DNA from: Edaphobacter dinghuensis
GTDB lineage: Bacteria > Acidobacteriota > Terriglobia > Terriglobales > Acidobacteriaceae
Length of the DNA: 64,000 nt
Assembly (NCBI RefSeq): GCF_014640335.1
Contig: NZ_BMGT01000003.1
Location: 975,149-1,039,148, forward strand
Direction of reading: 5' to 3'
The notes under the pieces are model-generated. The model ran no database searches and was not told the origin of the DNA. It saw only the letters and a list, made by a program, of their open reading frames with translations. This document shows positions 10,301 to 19,527 of this stretch, piece after piece (the first letter of the stretch is position 1; each line of letters starts with the position of its first letter). A program made the position numbers and the translations under genes.

Positions 10301-13300
10301 TGGTGACAACGGCGACAGCGATTTCGGCGGAGACGCCCGCGAACCCGGTCTACAGCGCGAGCGGCACCGAAGTTAGCTTTACCGTAACGGTGACTCCTAG
10401 CTCTGGTTCGGTCTCGGGCACCAATGTACAGGTGACGGTCGACGCGGGCAGCCCGCAGACCTTTGTGCTATCGGGAACGACGGCGACGGTCGCCCTGACT
10501 GGGCTAAGCGCGGGGATGCACTCGATCACGGCCTCGTATCCGACACAGGCTGGAATCGTCGGGTCGACTTCTCAGGCCAGCATGTTTTCAATTGCGCAGG
10601 CATCGACTGCGGTGACATGGACTCCTGCGAGCACGACACAGGCTTTCAGCCGTGCCATTGGCGCCGGTGTGCTCGATGCAAGCTCGGGCGGTCTGGCTGG
10701 TTTTTACACGTACACGGCGACTCCCGTTGGCGGCAGCGCGCTTTCAATAGATGCCAGCACATATCTTCCAGTGGGAAGCTATGCGCTGGCGGTTACATTT
10801 ACTCCCGCGGATTCGGTTGACTATATCGGCTCGACAGCATCGGTTGCTGCTTACACGGTGACCAAGGCAGACACCACGGCAGCAGTTGGAGCAACCCAGA
10901 GTCTGGTGGCTTCCGATGGCACGGGAAACTACATCTCGGTGCAGGCGGCGGTGAATGCTCTGTCTCCGGTCAGCGGCGGATCGGTGTACATCAAGCCGGG
11001 AACGTATACCGGTTTCGTCACGGTGAATACGCCGTTTGTATCGCTGCGCGGTCTGGGCGGAAATCCGGCCAACGTCGTTCTGACTAATGAAGACGGTGCG
11101 TTTTCTGCGCCGTTCCTGCCCGGGCAGGGAGTGGGCAACAATGGCTCCTCCGGAGATCAGGGTTCGAGCACAATGGTGGTCGCCAAGGGCAGCCTGAACG
11201 GCACGACGTATATTCCCAATGGCTTCTACATGGAAAACCTGTCGGTCGCCAATACCTATGACACCGATAGTACAAACTCCAACACCAATGCGTTGGTAGG
11301 CGGCGTGTGCACGGCAGGCCAGGCGGCGAATAACAACCAGGCGCTGTTCAACTCTGGGACGTTGTGTAACTCGCAGGCGCTGGCGCTTTGGATTACGTCG
11401 GACCAAGCGGTGCTAAACAATGTGCAGCTAAGCAGTTTGCAGGACACGCTCTATGCCGGTAGCCAGGGTTGTGGCTCGACCTGCGTGGCAGCTCGCCAGT
11501 ATTTTTGGAGGGGACGAATCAATGGCGATGTGGACTACATCTTCGGCGATGCGGCGACGGTCTTTGATCATACGGTCTTCTACACGGCGTATCACGGCAC
11601 GGTGACGGGAACAGACACGATTGAAGCGCAGAACAAGAAGGCGCAGACCGGCAGCGCGTCGGATTATCTGAGCGGCTACGTTTTGAACAGCGCCTATCTG
11701 CTCTCGCAGAGCGCGGGCATGAGCTCGTTGTACTACGGCCGTCCATATGGGCAGTACTCCACCTACATTATGTTGAACAGCTTTGTGGACCAGGTCAATC
11801 CTACGGGCTGGATCGAGTTTTCGGGTGATAGCAACCTTCCGACCTCGACCTACGCCGAGTTCAACACGATGCCGTATACCGACCCGGCTACAGGCTCGCT
11901 CGATCCCAACGGCTTTGTGTACGCGGGCGCGGGAGGAAGCTTGGGTGCGGGAATCGCCGGGCCGCGCGAGACGATCTCGACCTCGCCGGGAACTCCTGAA
12001 GCAGAGAATGCCATCAAAACAAGTCTCACTGCGGCGCAGGCTGCACCTTACTATCCTGTGGCCTTTCTTTCGAGCACGGTGCCGACGCCGAGCCCTTCGT
12101 TCGCAGGATTTGCGACCAACTGGGATCCTACTGCCGCGCTGGCTGACGAGATGAACGCCTTTGTGCCATCAGGTAGTTCCATCACGATTGCCCCCGGCAG
12201 CAGCGTCACCATTCTGGTGCGTCCACAAACACCGGGCGCGGGTGCGATTCCAATAGGAACGTATACCGTCTCCGATGGTGGAACTGTGCTGACCTCGGGA
12301 ACGCTCGACGCATCGGGCGAGGCGTATTACACCACCAGCACGCTGGCGGCAGGCAATCACTCCATTACGACGACCTATAGCGGTGATGCCAACTTCAACG
12401 CATCGTCGAGCACGACGCCCTTTGTCATCAAGGTCGTCGCCGCACAATCGACGACGGCGGCGCTGACTACGAGCGCCACGCAGGCGACCCCGGGGCAATC
12501 GGTGACGCTGACGGCGACCGTTACTGGCAGCGGAGGAACGCCGACGGGATCGGTGACGTTTGCCGCGGGATCGACCTCACTAGGCTCGATCGCATTGCCC
12601 GTAAACGGTGTCGCAGTATTGACGACCACCAACCTTCCCACCGGCGTCAATCTAATCACAGCGACTTACAGCGGTGACAACAACTTCGGCGGGTCTTCTG
12701 CTTCGGTGACAGTGACGGTTGCAGGGCAGTTCAGCTTCAGCGTTCCATCGCTCTCCTTCGCCAGCCAACTTGACGGCACCAACTCTTCGGCTGCTTCGGT
12801 GACGCTGACGAACAATACTGGTGGCGCGGTCAGCGGATTCTCCATCGCTGCTTCTTCGGGCTTTACTATCTCGAACAACACTTGCGGCGCTACGCTGACG
12901 GCTGGGCAGAGCTGTACGCTCGGTGTGGTGTTCGCTCCGGTATCAGGACAGAGCGGAACGATCAGCGGCACGCTGACCGCATCGGGCGGCGGCTTCTCCA
13001 CGTCGCTTGCACTCTCGGGTATAGCGCAGGAGCCTGCTGCGGCTGCGGTCGCTACAGGAGACACGCGGACGGTGGTTGAACCGAGCTTTCCTTCGGTCTG
13101 CCAGTCGTTGACGGCGAGCTTCCACGATGCGAACGAAGATGTTCCAACTTCGGTGGAGGCAGTGAGCACAAGCCTCGATCAGGCGCGCCTGCAAGCTGCT
13201 CTGAATGCCTGCACCGGTACTAACCAGGCCGTCGAGCTGTCAATGGATGCGGCGGGCGACAACAGTTTTCTCACCGGCCCCATCACGATTCCCACCGGCG

Positions 13301-16300
13301 TAACGTTGCTGGTCGATCCCGGTGTGACGCTCTACTTCTCGCGCAACGCTCAGGACTACGACACGACCCCGGGAGTTCATAGCTGCGGTACGGTGAACGC
13401 CAACAGTAACACTGCAAGCTGCCAGAACCTGATCAGCATCAGCAACGACAACAACTCCGGCATCATGGGTTACGGCAAGCTCAACGGGCGTGGCGGCGAT
13501 GTCGTCCTCAACAGCTTCCCCAGCGCAGGATATGAAGGCACCACTACGGGCAAGAGCTGGTGGGACCTTGCCAACGATGCCAACACGCTGAATGGAAGCC
13601 AGCAGAACCCACGCGGCATCCAGATCTCGAAGTCCACCAACATTACGCTCTACAAGATCACGTTCAAGAACCCGCCGAACTTCCATATCGCAATCAATAC
13701 GATCAATGGCCTGACGGTGTGGGACATCAAGATTGTGACGCCGTTCTCGGCGCGCAATACGGACGGCATCGATCCAGGCAATGCGACCAACGTTACCATC
13801 AAAAATTCCTGGATCTCGGATGGAGACGATAACGTCGCGGTCGGTGCTCCCAATTCTGCTTCGGCAAATATCTCGGTTGTTGATAATCACTTCTACGCCG
13901 GCCACGGAGAGTCCATCGGCAGCATCACTACCGGCGGAGTCACCAACGTGCTCTTCGATCACAACCAGATGTATGGAGACGCGGATGTAGACGGCAGCAA
14001 CTCTACGGCAATCCGCATCAAGTCGGCCAACGACCGTGGCGGCGTGGTGCAAAACATTCAGTACTCCAACTCCTGCTTCGTCAATCACGGCACGCAGGTT
14101 CAGTTCACGCCGCTCTACAACACCAACGCGGGAACGCTCACGCCAAACTTCAAAAACATCCTATTGCAGAATCTGCGGTTCTCCAATCAGGGTGCAGTCG
14201 CTACCGGCTCGGTGACCTTCCTTGGGGCCAGCAACAACGGCACCGTCAATCCGCTGGTCGTGACGCTGGATAATGTGACCATCGATACGCTGGCCAGCTC
14301 CAATCTCATTGCTCCCAGCAACGCGCAGATTACGCTTGGACCGGGACAGGTTTCGAGCACGCTGACGTCGCTGTTGTTGCCCTACAACGGCAGCAATGGC
14401 AATATCATCACCGATGCCCGCACCACACCTGCGTTGATTGCACCGGACTGCACCTTCACCTTCCTCGCGCCGGAGCTAACCGGGCCGAATGGTTTAAATC
14501 AAACCGTCACGGACGGCCAGTTTCCCACTGCTGTTGTGATTCTTACACCAACCTTCGCCAGTCAGAGCTATCCCTATCCAACAGGGACGGTCACGTTGAC
14601 CGATGAGAGCGGCAGAACTTTCACCGCCAGCCTTCCCGGAACAACTGATACTGTCTTTATTCCCATTACCAACGCGCCCGCGGGAACACATACCTATACC
14701 GCGAGTTACTCCGGCAATACAACGTATGCTGCGATTTCAAGCTTTGGCAGCTACACCGTCACGGTGAACTCCGGCAATCTGTCCGCGACTACAACGACGT
14801 TGACCGGCGTGCCCTCTGCGACCACTTTCGGAGCCGGATTCACAGCCACCGCGACGGTTGCGGGCGCGGCGAAGCCATCAGGTGCGGTGACGTTCCTGGT
14901 CAACGGTGCAACCTATGCCACTGTTCCTTTGGCAAACGGAAGTGCGTCGTACAACTTCAACCTGCCACTGGGAACATATTCGCTTAGTGCCGTGTATAGC
15001 GGCGATATCAATAACGCAGGCTCTGTCGCTGCGACAACATCGGTTCTGGTGAATGCAGCCAACACGATGACGAGCCTGCAGTCCTCTGCTACAACAGGAA
15101 CGGTAGGAACGCCGATCACGCTGACGGCAACCGTCAGCTCGGTTGCGGGCACACCGAACGGAACGGTTCAGTTCAGCTACAGCACCAGTGCGAACTCTGC
15201 AGGCACGCTGATCGGCAACGCCACGCTGACTAATGGCGTCGCCGTCTACAGCGCGCTTCTGCCCGAAGGAGTCGACAACGTAAGTGCAAGCTATGTGGCC
15301 AGTGGAAACTTCGGCGGCTCAACCTCGACTCCGCCGTTGAGCATCACCATTAATCCTGCACCGCTTGTTCCTGTCTCGGCTGCTCCAGTGGCGCTGCCTT
15401 ACACCATCTCCACCATTGCGGGTGGAGGAAGCTCTTCGACCTGCACCGGCTCCGTCGATAAGTTCAACGACGGCTGCCAGGCGACCAGCGTGCAACTCTC
15501 GGGCAGCGGGGCCGACCTGCGCAGTGTCGCAGCCGATGCCTCCGGCAACGTCTACTTCACCGATGCGGCGGCGGCGCTGGTTCGCAAGATCTCTGCCAAC
15601 GGCGTCCTCACCGACTTCGCCGGATATGTCTCCGGAACGTCTTGCGTCCCCACGGCCACCGTCGGCTGCGCGCCAACTATGGTCAAGCTCTCCGGTAAGC
15701 CTCGCGGCATTTATATAGATACGCTGGGCAATCTGTTCATCGCAGGCTATGGCGATAATAAGGTGCAGGAGGTTCGCGCAGCTGACGGGCTAATGTATCT
15801 CATCGCCGGAACAGGCAGCGGTCCGGCCAACACCACCGATAACGCTGGTGACGGCGGCCCTGCAACGAGCGCTTTGATGAAGGGGCCACGCGCAGCATGG
15901 ACCGATGCAGCGGGCAATATCTACATTGCCGACTCAGGTGACAACCGCATCCGAGAGGTATTGAATCCACTGTCGGGGCTTGGCGTGGCGGGCAACATTC
16001 AGACGGTCGCGGGCACCGGAGTCAACTCCTCGACTGGCGATGGCGGACTAGCAACAGCAGCCACTATCTCCAATCCGCAGGGAGTGGCGGTCGATGCCAA
16101 CGGCAATATCTACATCGCGGAGTCGTCGCATGTTCGCGCCGTCTGCGTTACCTGCACGGCGGGTAGCGGACTCTACGAGCTGCTAACGAAGCTGGGCGTG
16201 GCGTCGCCAGTCAACGGCAACATCTACACGGTCGCAGGCACATCGACGACGGGCAACACAACGTTTGCGCCGGGTCTGGCGAACACCGTCAACATGGGGC

Positions 16301-17181
16301 CGCAAAAGATCTCCATCGATGCAGATGGCAATCTCTACATCGCGGACTCGGCCAATAATGTCGTCTGGTTCGAAGATGGCCGCAGTGGCTACACCCGCGT
16401 CATCGCCGGCGGGGGCAGCTCGACCTCGTGCAGTCTCTCCGCCATCGGTGATGGATGCGTTGCCACGCAGGCCATTGTCGGCTCCAATGGAGGCAACGGC
16501 TTTGGGCTGGCGCTCGATGTTCAGGGCAACCTCTATATCAGCGACTCCACGAACTTCCGCATTCGCAAGGTTTCGAACAATCTTTCCTTCGCTTCCACGC
16601 AGGTAGGCACGCCTCTTGCTCAGACCATCCAACTGCACTTCACTCCCGGCGATTCGCCTACCAGCTTGTCGCTCACATCACCCGACTTCACGCTCAGCGC
16701 GGGAAGCTGCATCGTCAACTCGCAGGACAATAGTGATGATTGCACCTACACCGCAACCTTCAACCCCACCACCGACGGTCTGCGCTCGACATCATTCACC
16801 GTTTCGACTGCGTTGAATAATCCCGGAACCTTTGAACTTACAGGCACGGGCACAGGGCCTATTCCTGGTACGGTGCAATTGATTACCACGGCCGTACTTA
16901 CACAACTTACTGATGGCAGCTATCAGGCAACTGTCACCATTACGAACAACGGCACTGGAACCGCGCAGAACGTAGAGTTAACCTCTGCCACGCTGGGCTC
17001 TGCTGCCGGCACGCCGCTTCCTCTGGCGGCTGGAGATATAGCACCCGGAGGCGGCAACACAACAGTTACCCTCAACTTCCCATCGTCTGCGGGAGTCGCT
17101 GGTGCAGCCGCCGTCGAAAAGTATTCAGGGAGCTATACCGGCGGGACCTTCGGCGGCAGTATTCGTGCCAAATTGCCCTGA
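7330..17181 (+). CDS. Giant secreted bifunctional pectinase: NHL propellers, pectin methylesterase (CE8), GH28 polygalacturonase, Ig-like repeats
   Basis: The 3,283-residue chain starts at an ATG followed by a good signal peptide (MKSIVSALRMFRS..., ending near SIAQ); an in-frame GTG 45 bases earlier is less likely. Order of parts: NHL-type propeller (about 40-535), second propeller (650-890), ASH-like and Ig-like modules, a CE8 pectinesterase (about 1190-1575; motifs GTY, QALAL, QDTLYA, GDVDYIFGDA, YGRPY), Ig-like repeats, and a GH28 polygalacturonase (about 1955-2380; NTDGIDPG, GDDNVAV, GHGESIG, IRIKS). Further Ig-like repeats, a third NHL propeller and an ASH/CARDB-like tail follow. All four GH28 signature motifs and the pectinesterase Asp motifs are present. 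In the fifth pectinesterase motif (LGRPW) the Trp is replaced by Tyr. De-esterification and backbone cleavage of homogalacturonan would thus be tethered together outside the cell. No C-terminal anchor is visible. Confidence 0.9.
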   Translation: MKSIVSALRMFRSMPALMSLTLLVVAFGTANSIAQIGPVALPNTITTVAGGGVTTTAGASCAVGSPYKATDAFGDGCPASMASFGSDGRGGLVVDGAGDVFVSDVNNELIRWINSRSGIINTLAGASKACGTASGQQDKFGDGCPVSETTGFNSPRGLGIDAYGNIFNAGYNDHAVNIICRSASPLCPNTAGTKQVGSMYRIAGCIAGATSGGTATAGTTAGTSGDGTVASPFGNLAGDVAAWGTGSTAYGTCSTTTGGLNGARGVAADRYGNVYIADTGNNRYRVVVGPASYNGVVNPLAGVLSLDPTYASLTPETAAGRIYPILGGFTAPTASGVACAGAGGGSSLDSKGDGCPFYQTAAGSGPQGIAVDSFGNVIFGDDGSSLLRVLYMGGAAMANAITVNNPTVTAPVVGSVYVLAGGGGSGVGLTPSKGTSTSIDSNIFKVTIGANGNIFIGDGSQVLFYDLSTGYIRKLFAAGVPCATALNSIGDGCPAGQASWSGGSGLGVGLDPEGNLYITDTEASSLVRKIAATSLVPLTTGASLTQTIVLHGAAGTTGIAAALAAASPDISAGSVSCGSAAADATMDCTVPVTFAPASPGEHSAALLAASAGSNGSASFALAGMATGAAVAVDSTAPSTTMMGAGIAPVAVALDGSSNLYAIDDNSGKLCTISKANVSSTISGTLPANPSQIAVDAAGDIYVVGSGSSGITKFTLTAPGTYSQSTINYAPPQSPAAPQGIAVDAEGNLYVSDKTNLAVYEIAAGSTFVPLQPLSTVASGLGNPTTLALDGQGNLYIADQGAGSVVKVSGATGAQSTILSGISPAGIAGDAAGNLYVQDRNTESVIEVPVSGPQTTVATGLTAPTGLAVDGSGNLYSADSHANGIAEVERSQTAFDFGTSITTSFSGTLTNVGNLAATGFNQTDTADFQIASSGGNGCTLGSASIEPGYACTIAASFTPSASGTGPVSDVLSMTPALSIGSLTLSGTKTGTVVTTATAISAETPANPVYSASGTEVSFTVTVTPSSGSVSGTNVQVTVDAGSPQTFVLSGTTATVALTGLSAGMHSITASYPTQAGIVGSTSQASMFSIAQASTAVTWTPASTTQAFSRAIGAGVLDASSGGLAGFYTYTATPVGGSALSIDASTYLPVGSYALAVTFTPADSVDYIGSTASVAAYTVTKADTTAAVGATQSLVASDGTGNYISVQAAVNALSPVSGGSVYIKPGTYTGFVTVNTPFVSLRGLGGNPANVVLTNEDGAFSAPFLPGQGVGNNGSSGDQGSSTMVVAKGSLNGTTYIPNGFYMENLSVANTYDTDSTNSNTNALVGGVCTAGQAANNNQALFNSGTLCNSQALALWITSDQAVLNNVQLSSLQDTLYAGSQGCGSTCVAARQYFWRGRINGDVDYIFGDAATVFDHTVFYTAYHGTVTGTDTIEAQNKKAQTGSASDYLSGYVLNSAYLLSQSAGMSSLYYGRPYGQYSTYIMLNSFVDQVNPTGWIEFSGDSNLPTSTYAEFNTMPYTDPATGSLDPNGFVYAGAGGSLGAGIAGPRETISTSPGTPEAENAIKTSLTAAQAAPYYPVAFLSSTVPTPSPSFAGFATNWDPTAALADEMNAFVPSGSSITIAPGSSVTILVRPQTPGAGAIPIGTYTVSDGGTVLTSGTLDASGEAYYTTSTLAAGNHSITTTYSGDANFNASSSTTPFVIKVVAAQSTTAALTTSATQATPGQSVTLTATVTGSGGTPTGSVTFAAGSTSLGSIALPVNGVAVLTTTNLPTGVNLITATYSGDNNFGGSSASVTVTVAGQFSFSVPSLSFASQLDGTNSSAASVTLTNNTGGAVSGFSIAASSGFTISNNTCGATLTAGQSCTLGVVFAPVSGQSGTISGTLTASGGGFSTSLALSGIAQEPAAAAVATGDTRTVVEPSFPSVCQSLTASFHDANEDVPTSVEAVSTSLDQARLQAALNACTGTNQAVELSMDAAGDNSFLTGPITIPTGVTLLVDPGVTLYFSRNAQDYDTTPGVHSCGTVNANSNTASCQNLISISNDNNSGIMGYGKLNGRGGDVVLNSFPSAGYEGTTTGKSWWDLANDANTLNGSQQNPRGIQISKSTNITLYKITFKNPPNFHIAINTINGLTVWDIKIVTPFSARNTDGIDPGNATNVTIKNSWISDGDDNVAVGAPNSASANISVVDNHFYAGHGESIGSITTGGVTNVLFDHNQMYGDADVDGSNSTAIRIKSANDRGGVVQNIQYSNSCFVNHGTQVQFTPLYNTNAGTLTPNFKNILLQNLRFSNQGAVATGSVTFLGASNNGTVNPLVVTLDNVTIDTLASSNLIAPSNAQITLGPGQVSSTLTSLLLPYNGSNGNIITDARTTPALIAPDCTFTFLAPELTGPNGLNQTVTDGQFPTAVVILTPTFASQSYPYPTGTVTLTDESGRTFTASLPGTTDTVFIPITNAPAGTHTYTASYSGNTTYAAISSFGSYTVTVNSGNLSATTTTLTGVPSATTFGAGFTATATVAGAAKPSGAVTFLVNGATYATVPLANGSASYNFNLPLGTYSLSAVYSGDINNAGSVAATTSVLVNAANTMTSLQSSATTGTVGTPITLTATVSSVAGTPNGTVQFSYSTSANSAGTLIGNATLTNGVAVYSALLPEGVDNVSASYVASGNFGGSTSTPPLSITINPAPLVPVSAAPVALPYTISTIAGGGSSSTCTGSVDKFNDGCQATSVQLSGSGADLRSVAADASGNVYFTDAAAALVRKISANGVLTDFAGYVSGTSCVPTATVGCAPTMVKLSGKPRGIYIDTLGNLFIAGYGDNKVQEVRAADGLMYLIAGTGSGPANTTDNAGDGGPATSALMKGPRAAWTDAAGNIYIADSGDNRIREVLNPLSGLGVAGNIQTVAGTGVNSSTGDGGLATAATISNPQGVAVDANGNIYIAESSHVRAVCVTCTAGSGLYELLTKLGVASPVNGNIYTVAGTSTTGNTTFAPGLANTVNMGPQKISIDADGNLYIADSANNVVWFEDGRSGYTRVIAGGGSSTSCSLSAIGDGCVATQAIVGSNGGNGFGLALDVQGNLYISDSTNFRIRKVSNNLSFASTQVGTPLAQTIQLHFTPGDSPTSLSLTSPDFTLSAGSCIVNSQDNSDDCTYTATFNPTTDGLRSTSFTVSTALNNPGTFELTGTGTGPIPGTVQLITTAVLTQLTDGSYQATVTITNNGTGTAQNVELTSATLGSAAGTPLPLAAGDIAPGGGNTTVTLNFPSSAGVAGAAAVEKYSGSYTGGTFGGSIRAKLP

Positions 17182-17250
17182 ACATCAAGATTAATTATTC
17201 GATGAGATCAATCGCTTCATTCAAATAAAGGACACGGGGAACAAACCATC

Positions 17251-17808
17251 ATGAAAAAAGCAACGTTCACTCTTTCAACACTTCTGGCTCTGTTGTTGGT
17301 ATTTGGAGCTTCCGCATTTGCGGACACTCTCAACTTGAGCCTCACTGATCCCATTCAGTCCGGAGCTCCCGGCTCTACCGTGTCCTTCATGGCCACAGCA
17401 TCGGCTCCCATCACCAATGGAGCCACCCTATATCTCAACAGCGACAGCTTCAACGTCGATTCACCGCTTACGCTCGATGACAGTGGATTCCTTCTGAACT
17501 TTCCGTTCACCCTCGATCCGGGGGACAGCTTCAACGGCCTCTTATTCTCTGTAGAGATTCCTGCAGGAGCCGCGCTTACGACCTACAACGGCTTCTTCAG
17601 CATTCTCGGCGGAGCGGACGGAAACGCCTCTGACATTCTTTCGACGGTCTCCTTCCAGGTAAACGCTGTCGCGGCGAGCGCTGTCCCTGAGCCCAGCAGC
17701 ATTTTCTTGTTGGCCACCGGCGCTCTCGGAATGGTTTTTCTATTCGGTGGACGGTCCGACCGCGAATCGACCTTCGCGCGTGTGTTTCCATCCTCCAGAC
17801 AACTATAG
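17251..17808 (+). CDS. PEP-CTERM sorting-domain protein, small secreted
   Basis: The 185-residue protein has a signal peptide (MKKATFTLSTLLALLLVFGASAFA) and a beta-rich middle with no recognised fold. It ends with the sorting signal VPEPSSIFLLATGALGMVFLF followed by basic residues (GGRSDR). PEP-CTERM proteins are processed by exosortase/EpsH systems and linked to extracellular polysaccharide. No exosortase gene is in this window. The tail after the basic cluster is about 16 residues longer than usual. It sits 69 bp downstream of the pectinase on the same strand and may be cotranscribed with it. Function is unknown beyond surface or matrix localisation. Confidence 0.85.
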   Translation: MKKATFTLSTLLALLLVFGASAFADTLNLSLTDPIQSGAPGSTVSFMATASAPITNGATLYLNSDSFNVDSPLTLDDSGFLLNFPFTLDPGDSFNGLLFSVEIPAGAALTTYNGFFSILGGADGNASDILSTVSFQVNAVAASAVPEPSSIFLLATGALGMVFLFGGRSDRESTFARVFPSSRQL

Positions 17809-17835
17809 TGATGTCACATAGGAAGCTTTGTTTAC

Positions 17836-17871
17836 CGGCTCTCCCGGTATAAGAAATCTCCGGGAGAGCCG
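17836..17871. terminator. 12-bp perfect hairpin between convergent genes
   Basis: CGGCTCTCCCGG (17836-17847) and CCGGGAGAGCCG (17860-17871) are perfect inverted repeats around a 12-base loop. The element lies between the ends of the convergent PEP-CTERM gene and the 17905-19464 gene. Neither strand has a long U tract after the stem, so it may be a bidirectional terminator or an mRNA 3'-end stabiliser. Confidence 0.6.
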
Positions 17872-17904
17872 CATCAAACAAAACCTATGCGTCGATCCAA
17901 AACG

Positions 17905-19464
17905 CTACTGAATCGTGTGCATATTCAGTCGAATGGAATGAAGCCCCGTATACGTAGCATCGACACAGCCTCCGCAATTCTTAGGCCTAATCGCCGTGAA
18001 CCCTTTCGCATCGGTTTGCACTGCAACGTCAAATCCCGGCAGAGTCCATGCATCTCGGAGCACGCCTGAGGTCTCAGAGCCGGTGAAGATGCGAAACCTT
18101 ACATCGCCATCGGTGGCGACAGTTATGCCGCCACGATCTGCTACAGAGTCGATGTTTGGAGAGCGGGTGATCTTCATCCATCCAATCTGACCGGAGGGCA
18201 TGCGCCATTGAGCTGTGGCAGGATGAAACTGCGTTTTGTTGCCTGTGTCCTTCGTGCGGCTCGTGAACTCTCCGCCCCAGATTGCATGATTGCCAATCCA
18301 AGTCGTGGCAGTGCGGCGTGAATCGATCGTTCGATTGATGAAATGCGGCCCCTCGAATTTGCGCAGCTTGGCGAGTGCCGCGTCCGGCACATGAGTCCCA
18401 AGAAGCGTGACCTGGGGCGCGAACCATACATCTGCAATCTGAAAAGTGTTAAGTGTCAGGTGCATAGGGAGCGGAGCCTTATCGGCACTTAAAATGCTTC
18501 GCATCCATACTCCGCTTGGGGTTACATATTGCGTCATATCCATGCCATAGGAGCGGTCGTAAGGTCCTGCGATATTGCGCAGATTGGGTTGGTAGAAGTC
18601 GGCGATGTCTGTCCATAAGCCTGCTTCCATGTCTCTTGCGATCTCGCGCATATGGGGTGTCGATCCATACTCTCGCCAAAGAGCGAGACCATACAGATCG
18701 ACCCCATAATAAGTCGGTGCATTGAATTCATCAAAGGTCCGATATTGCTGGAAGAGGCGATAGACTTCATTCGTCCATGCTGTGGACTGACTGAGCCAGG
18801 CCGCATTCTTATCGTGCACCGCGGCAAAGTCCCAGAGTGCCCCGTACATGAGAGCGATATTGCTATAAGAAGGAACGAGACGTCCATCGTGCATCTCGCC
18901 CGAGACGGCTGCGTCGATAGCGCGATACATGCGCTCTTTGAGAGGTGCCGGGATGCGTGTTGGATACTCGATCAAAATCATCTCAAGCGTGGTGCCGACG
19001 AAGTGACGCCAGTTTGGATCGTATCCCCGGAAAGCCGGTTCTCCGACAGGCGGCAGAGGTTCTTCTGGCGTGCGCTTAAAGGTGCCAAACCACTTCGCCT
19101 TGGGATCGAGGTATTGCTGATCGAGCACTGCGTTAAGGATGTCGATGGCGCGCTGCGCATCTTCAGGATGGTCTCCGGCGCGATCGCGAACCAGCAGGCC
19201 GAGAGCGTACCAACTGGACTCGCGGACCATATAGCTCCCGCGAACATTGGTGTGGCCATCGTGAGGGCGGAGGACAAGGTGTGTCCGTGGATCATAGCTC
19301 TCATCGAACAAGTGCATCGATTCACTGAACAATTCTCTATCAGCCACTGGTAGAGAGCCTGATCTGAGGTGAAGTGTGGGTTCCAGTTGAGCTAGAGCTG
19401 TGCCTGTTGTGACTACCATGCAGAGACATATCAACCAGAATGTATTTCTCATCATTTTCATCAT
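17905..19464 (-). CDS. Secreted protein of unknown function, helix-rich, possibly glycan-active
   Basis: The 519-residue protein starts with a signal peptide (MMKMMRNTFWLICLCMVVTTG, cleavage near ALAQ). The mature part is rich in aromatic residues and in regularly spaced helical segments (RESSWYALGLLVRDRAG, NWRHFVGTTLEMILIEYP, APTYYGVDLYGLALWREYG, PYDRSYGMDMTQYV). This is the style of an (alpha/alpha) toroid like those of polysaccharide lyases and unsaturated-glucuronyl hydrolases. A beta-rich C-terminal section with INRTIDSRRTATTWIGNHAIWGGEF follows. I cannot assign a family or catalytic residues. It is the last gene of an apparent operon receptor > acetyltransferase > this gene, 63 bp below the acetyltransferase, so a role in processing the imported glycan is plausible but inferred. 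Confidence 0.6.
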   Translation of the reverse strand: MMKMMRNTFWLICLCMVVTTGTALAQLEPTLHLRSGSLPVADRELFSESMHLFDESYDPRTHLVLRPHDGHTNVRGSYMVRESSWYALGLLVRDRAGDHPEDAQRAIDILNAVLDQQYLDPKAKWFGTFKRTPEEPLPPVGEPAFRGYDPNWRHFVGTTLEMILIEYPTRIPAPLKERMYRAIDAAVSGEMHDGRLVPSYSNIALMYGALWDFAAVHDKNAAWLSQSTAWTNEVYRLFQQYRTFDEFNAPTYYGVDLYGLALWREYGSTPHMREIARDMEAGLWTDIADFYQPNLRNIAGPYDRSYGMDMTQYVTPSGVWMRSILSADKAPLPMHLTLNTFQIADVWFAPQVTLLGTHVPDAALAKLRKFEGPHFINRTIDSRRTATTWIGNHAIWGGEFTSRTKDTGNKTQFHPATAQWRMPSGQIGWMKITRSPNIDSVADRGGITVATDGDVRFRIFTGSETSGVLRDAWTLPGFDVAVQTDAKGFTAIRPKNCGGCVDATYTGLHSIRLNMHTIQ

Positions 19465-19527
19465 GACTTAGAACTCAAATCGATCTTCGAGCAGTGTAAA
19501 TAGTTAGATATTGAGTGCGTGAGGCTG

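Noticed and set aside
13240..14088. Long minus-strand open frame opposite the GH28 domain
   Set aside because: It is a GC-rich shadow of the real gene, with no family resemblance and low-complexity composition. Similar shadows at 10744-11406 and 18652-19353 were also dropped.
7450..16600. Repetitive DNA in the pectinase gene as a CRISPR or satellite array
   Set aside because: The repetition is imperfect and codon-phased. It encodes NHL and Ig-like protein repeats.
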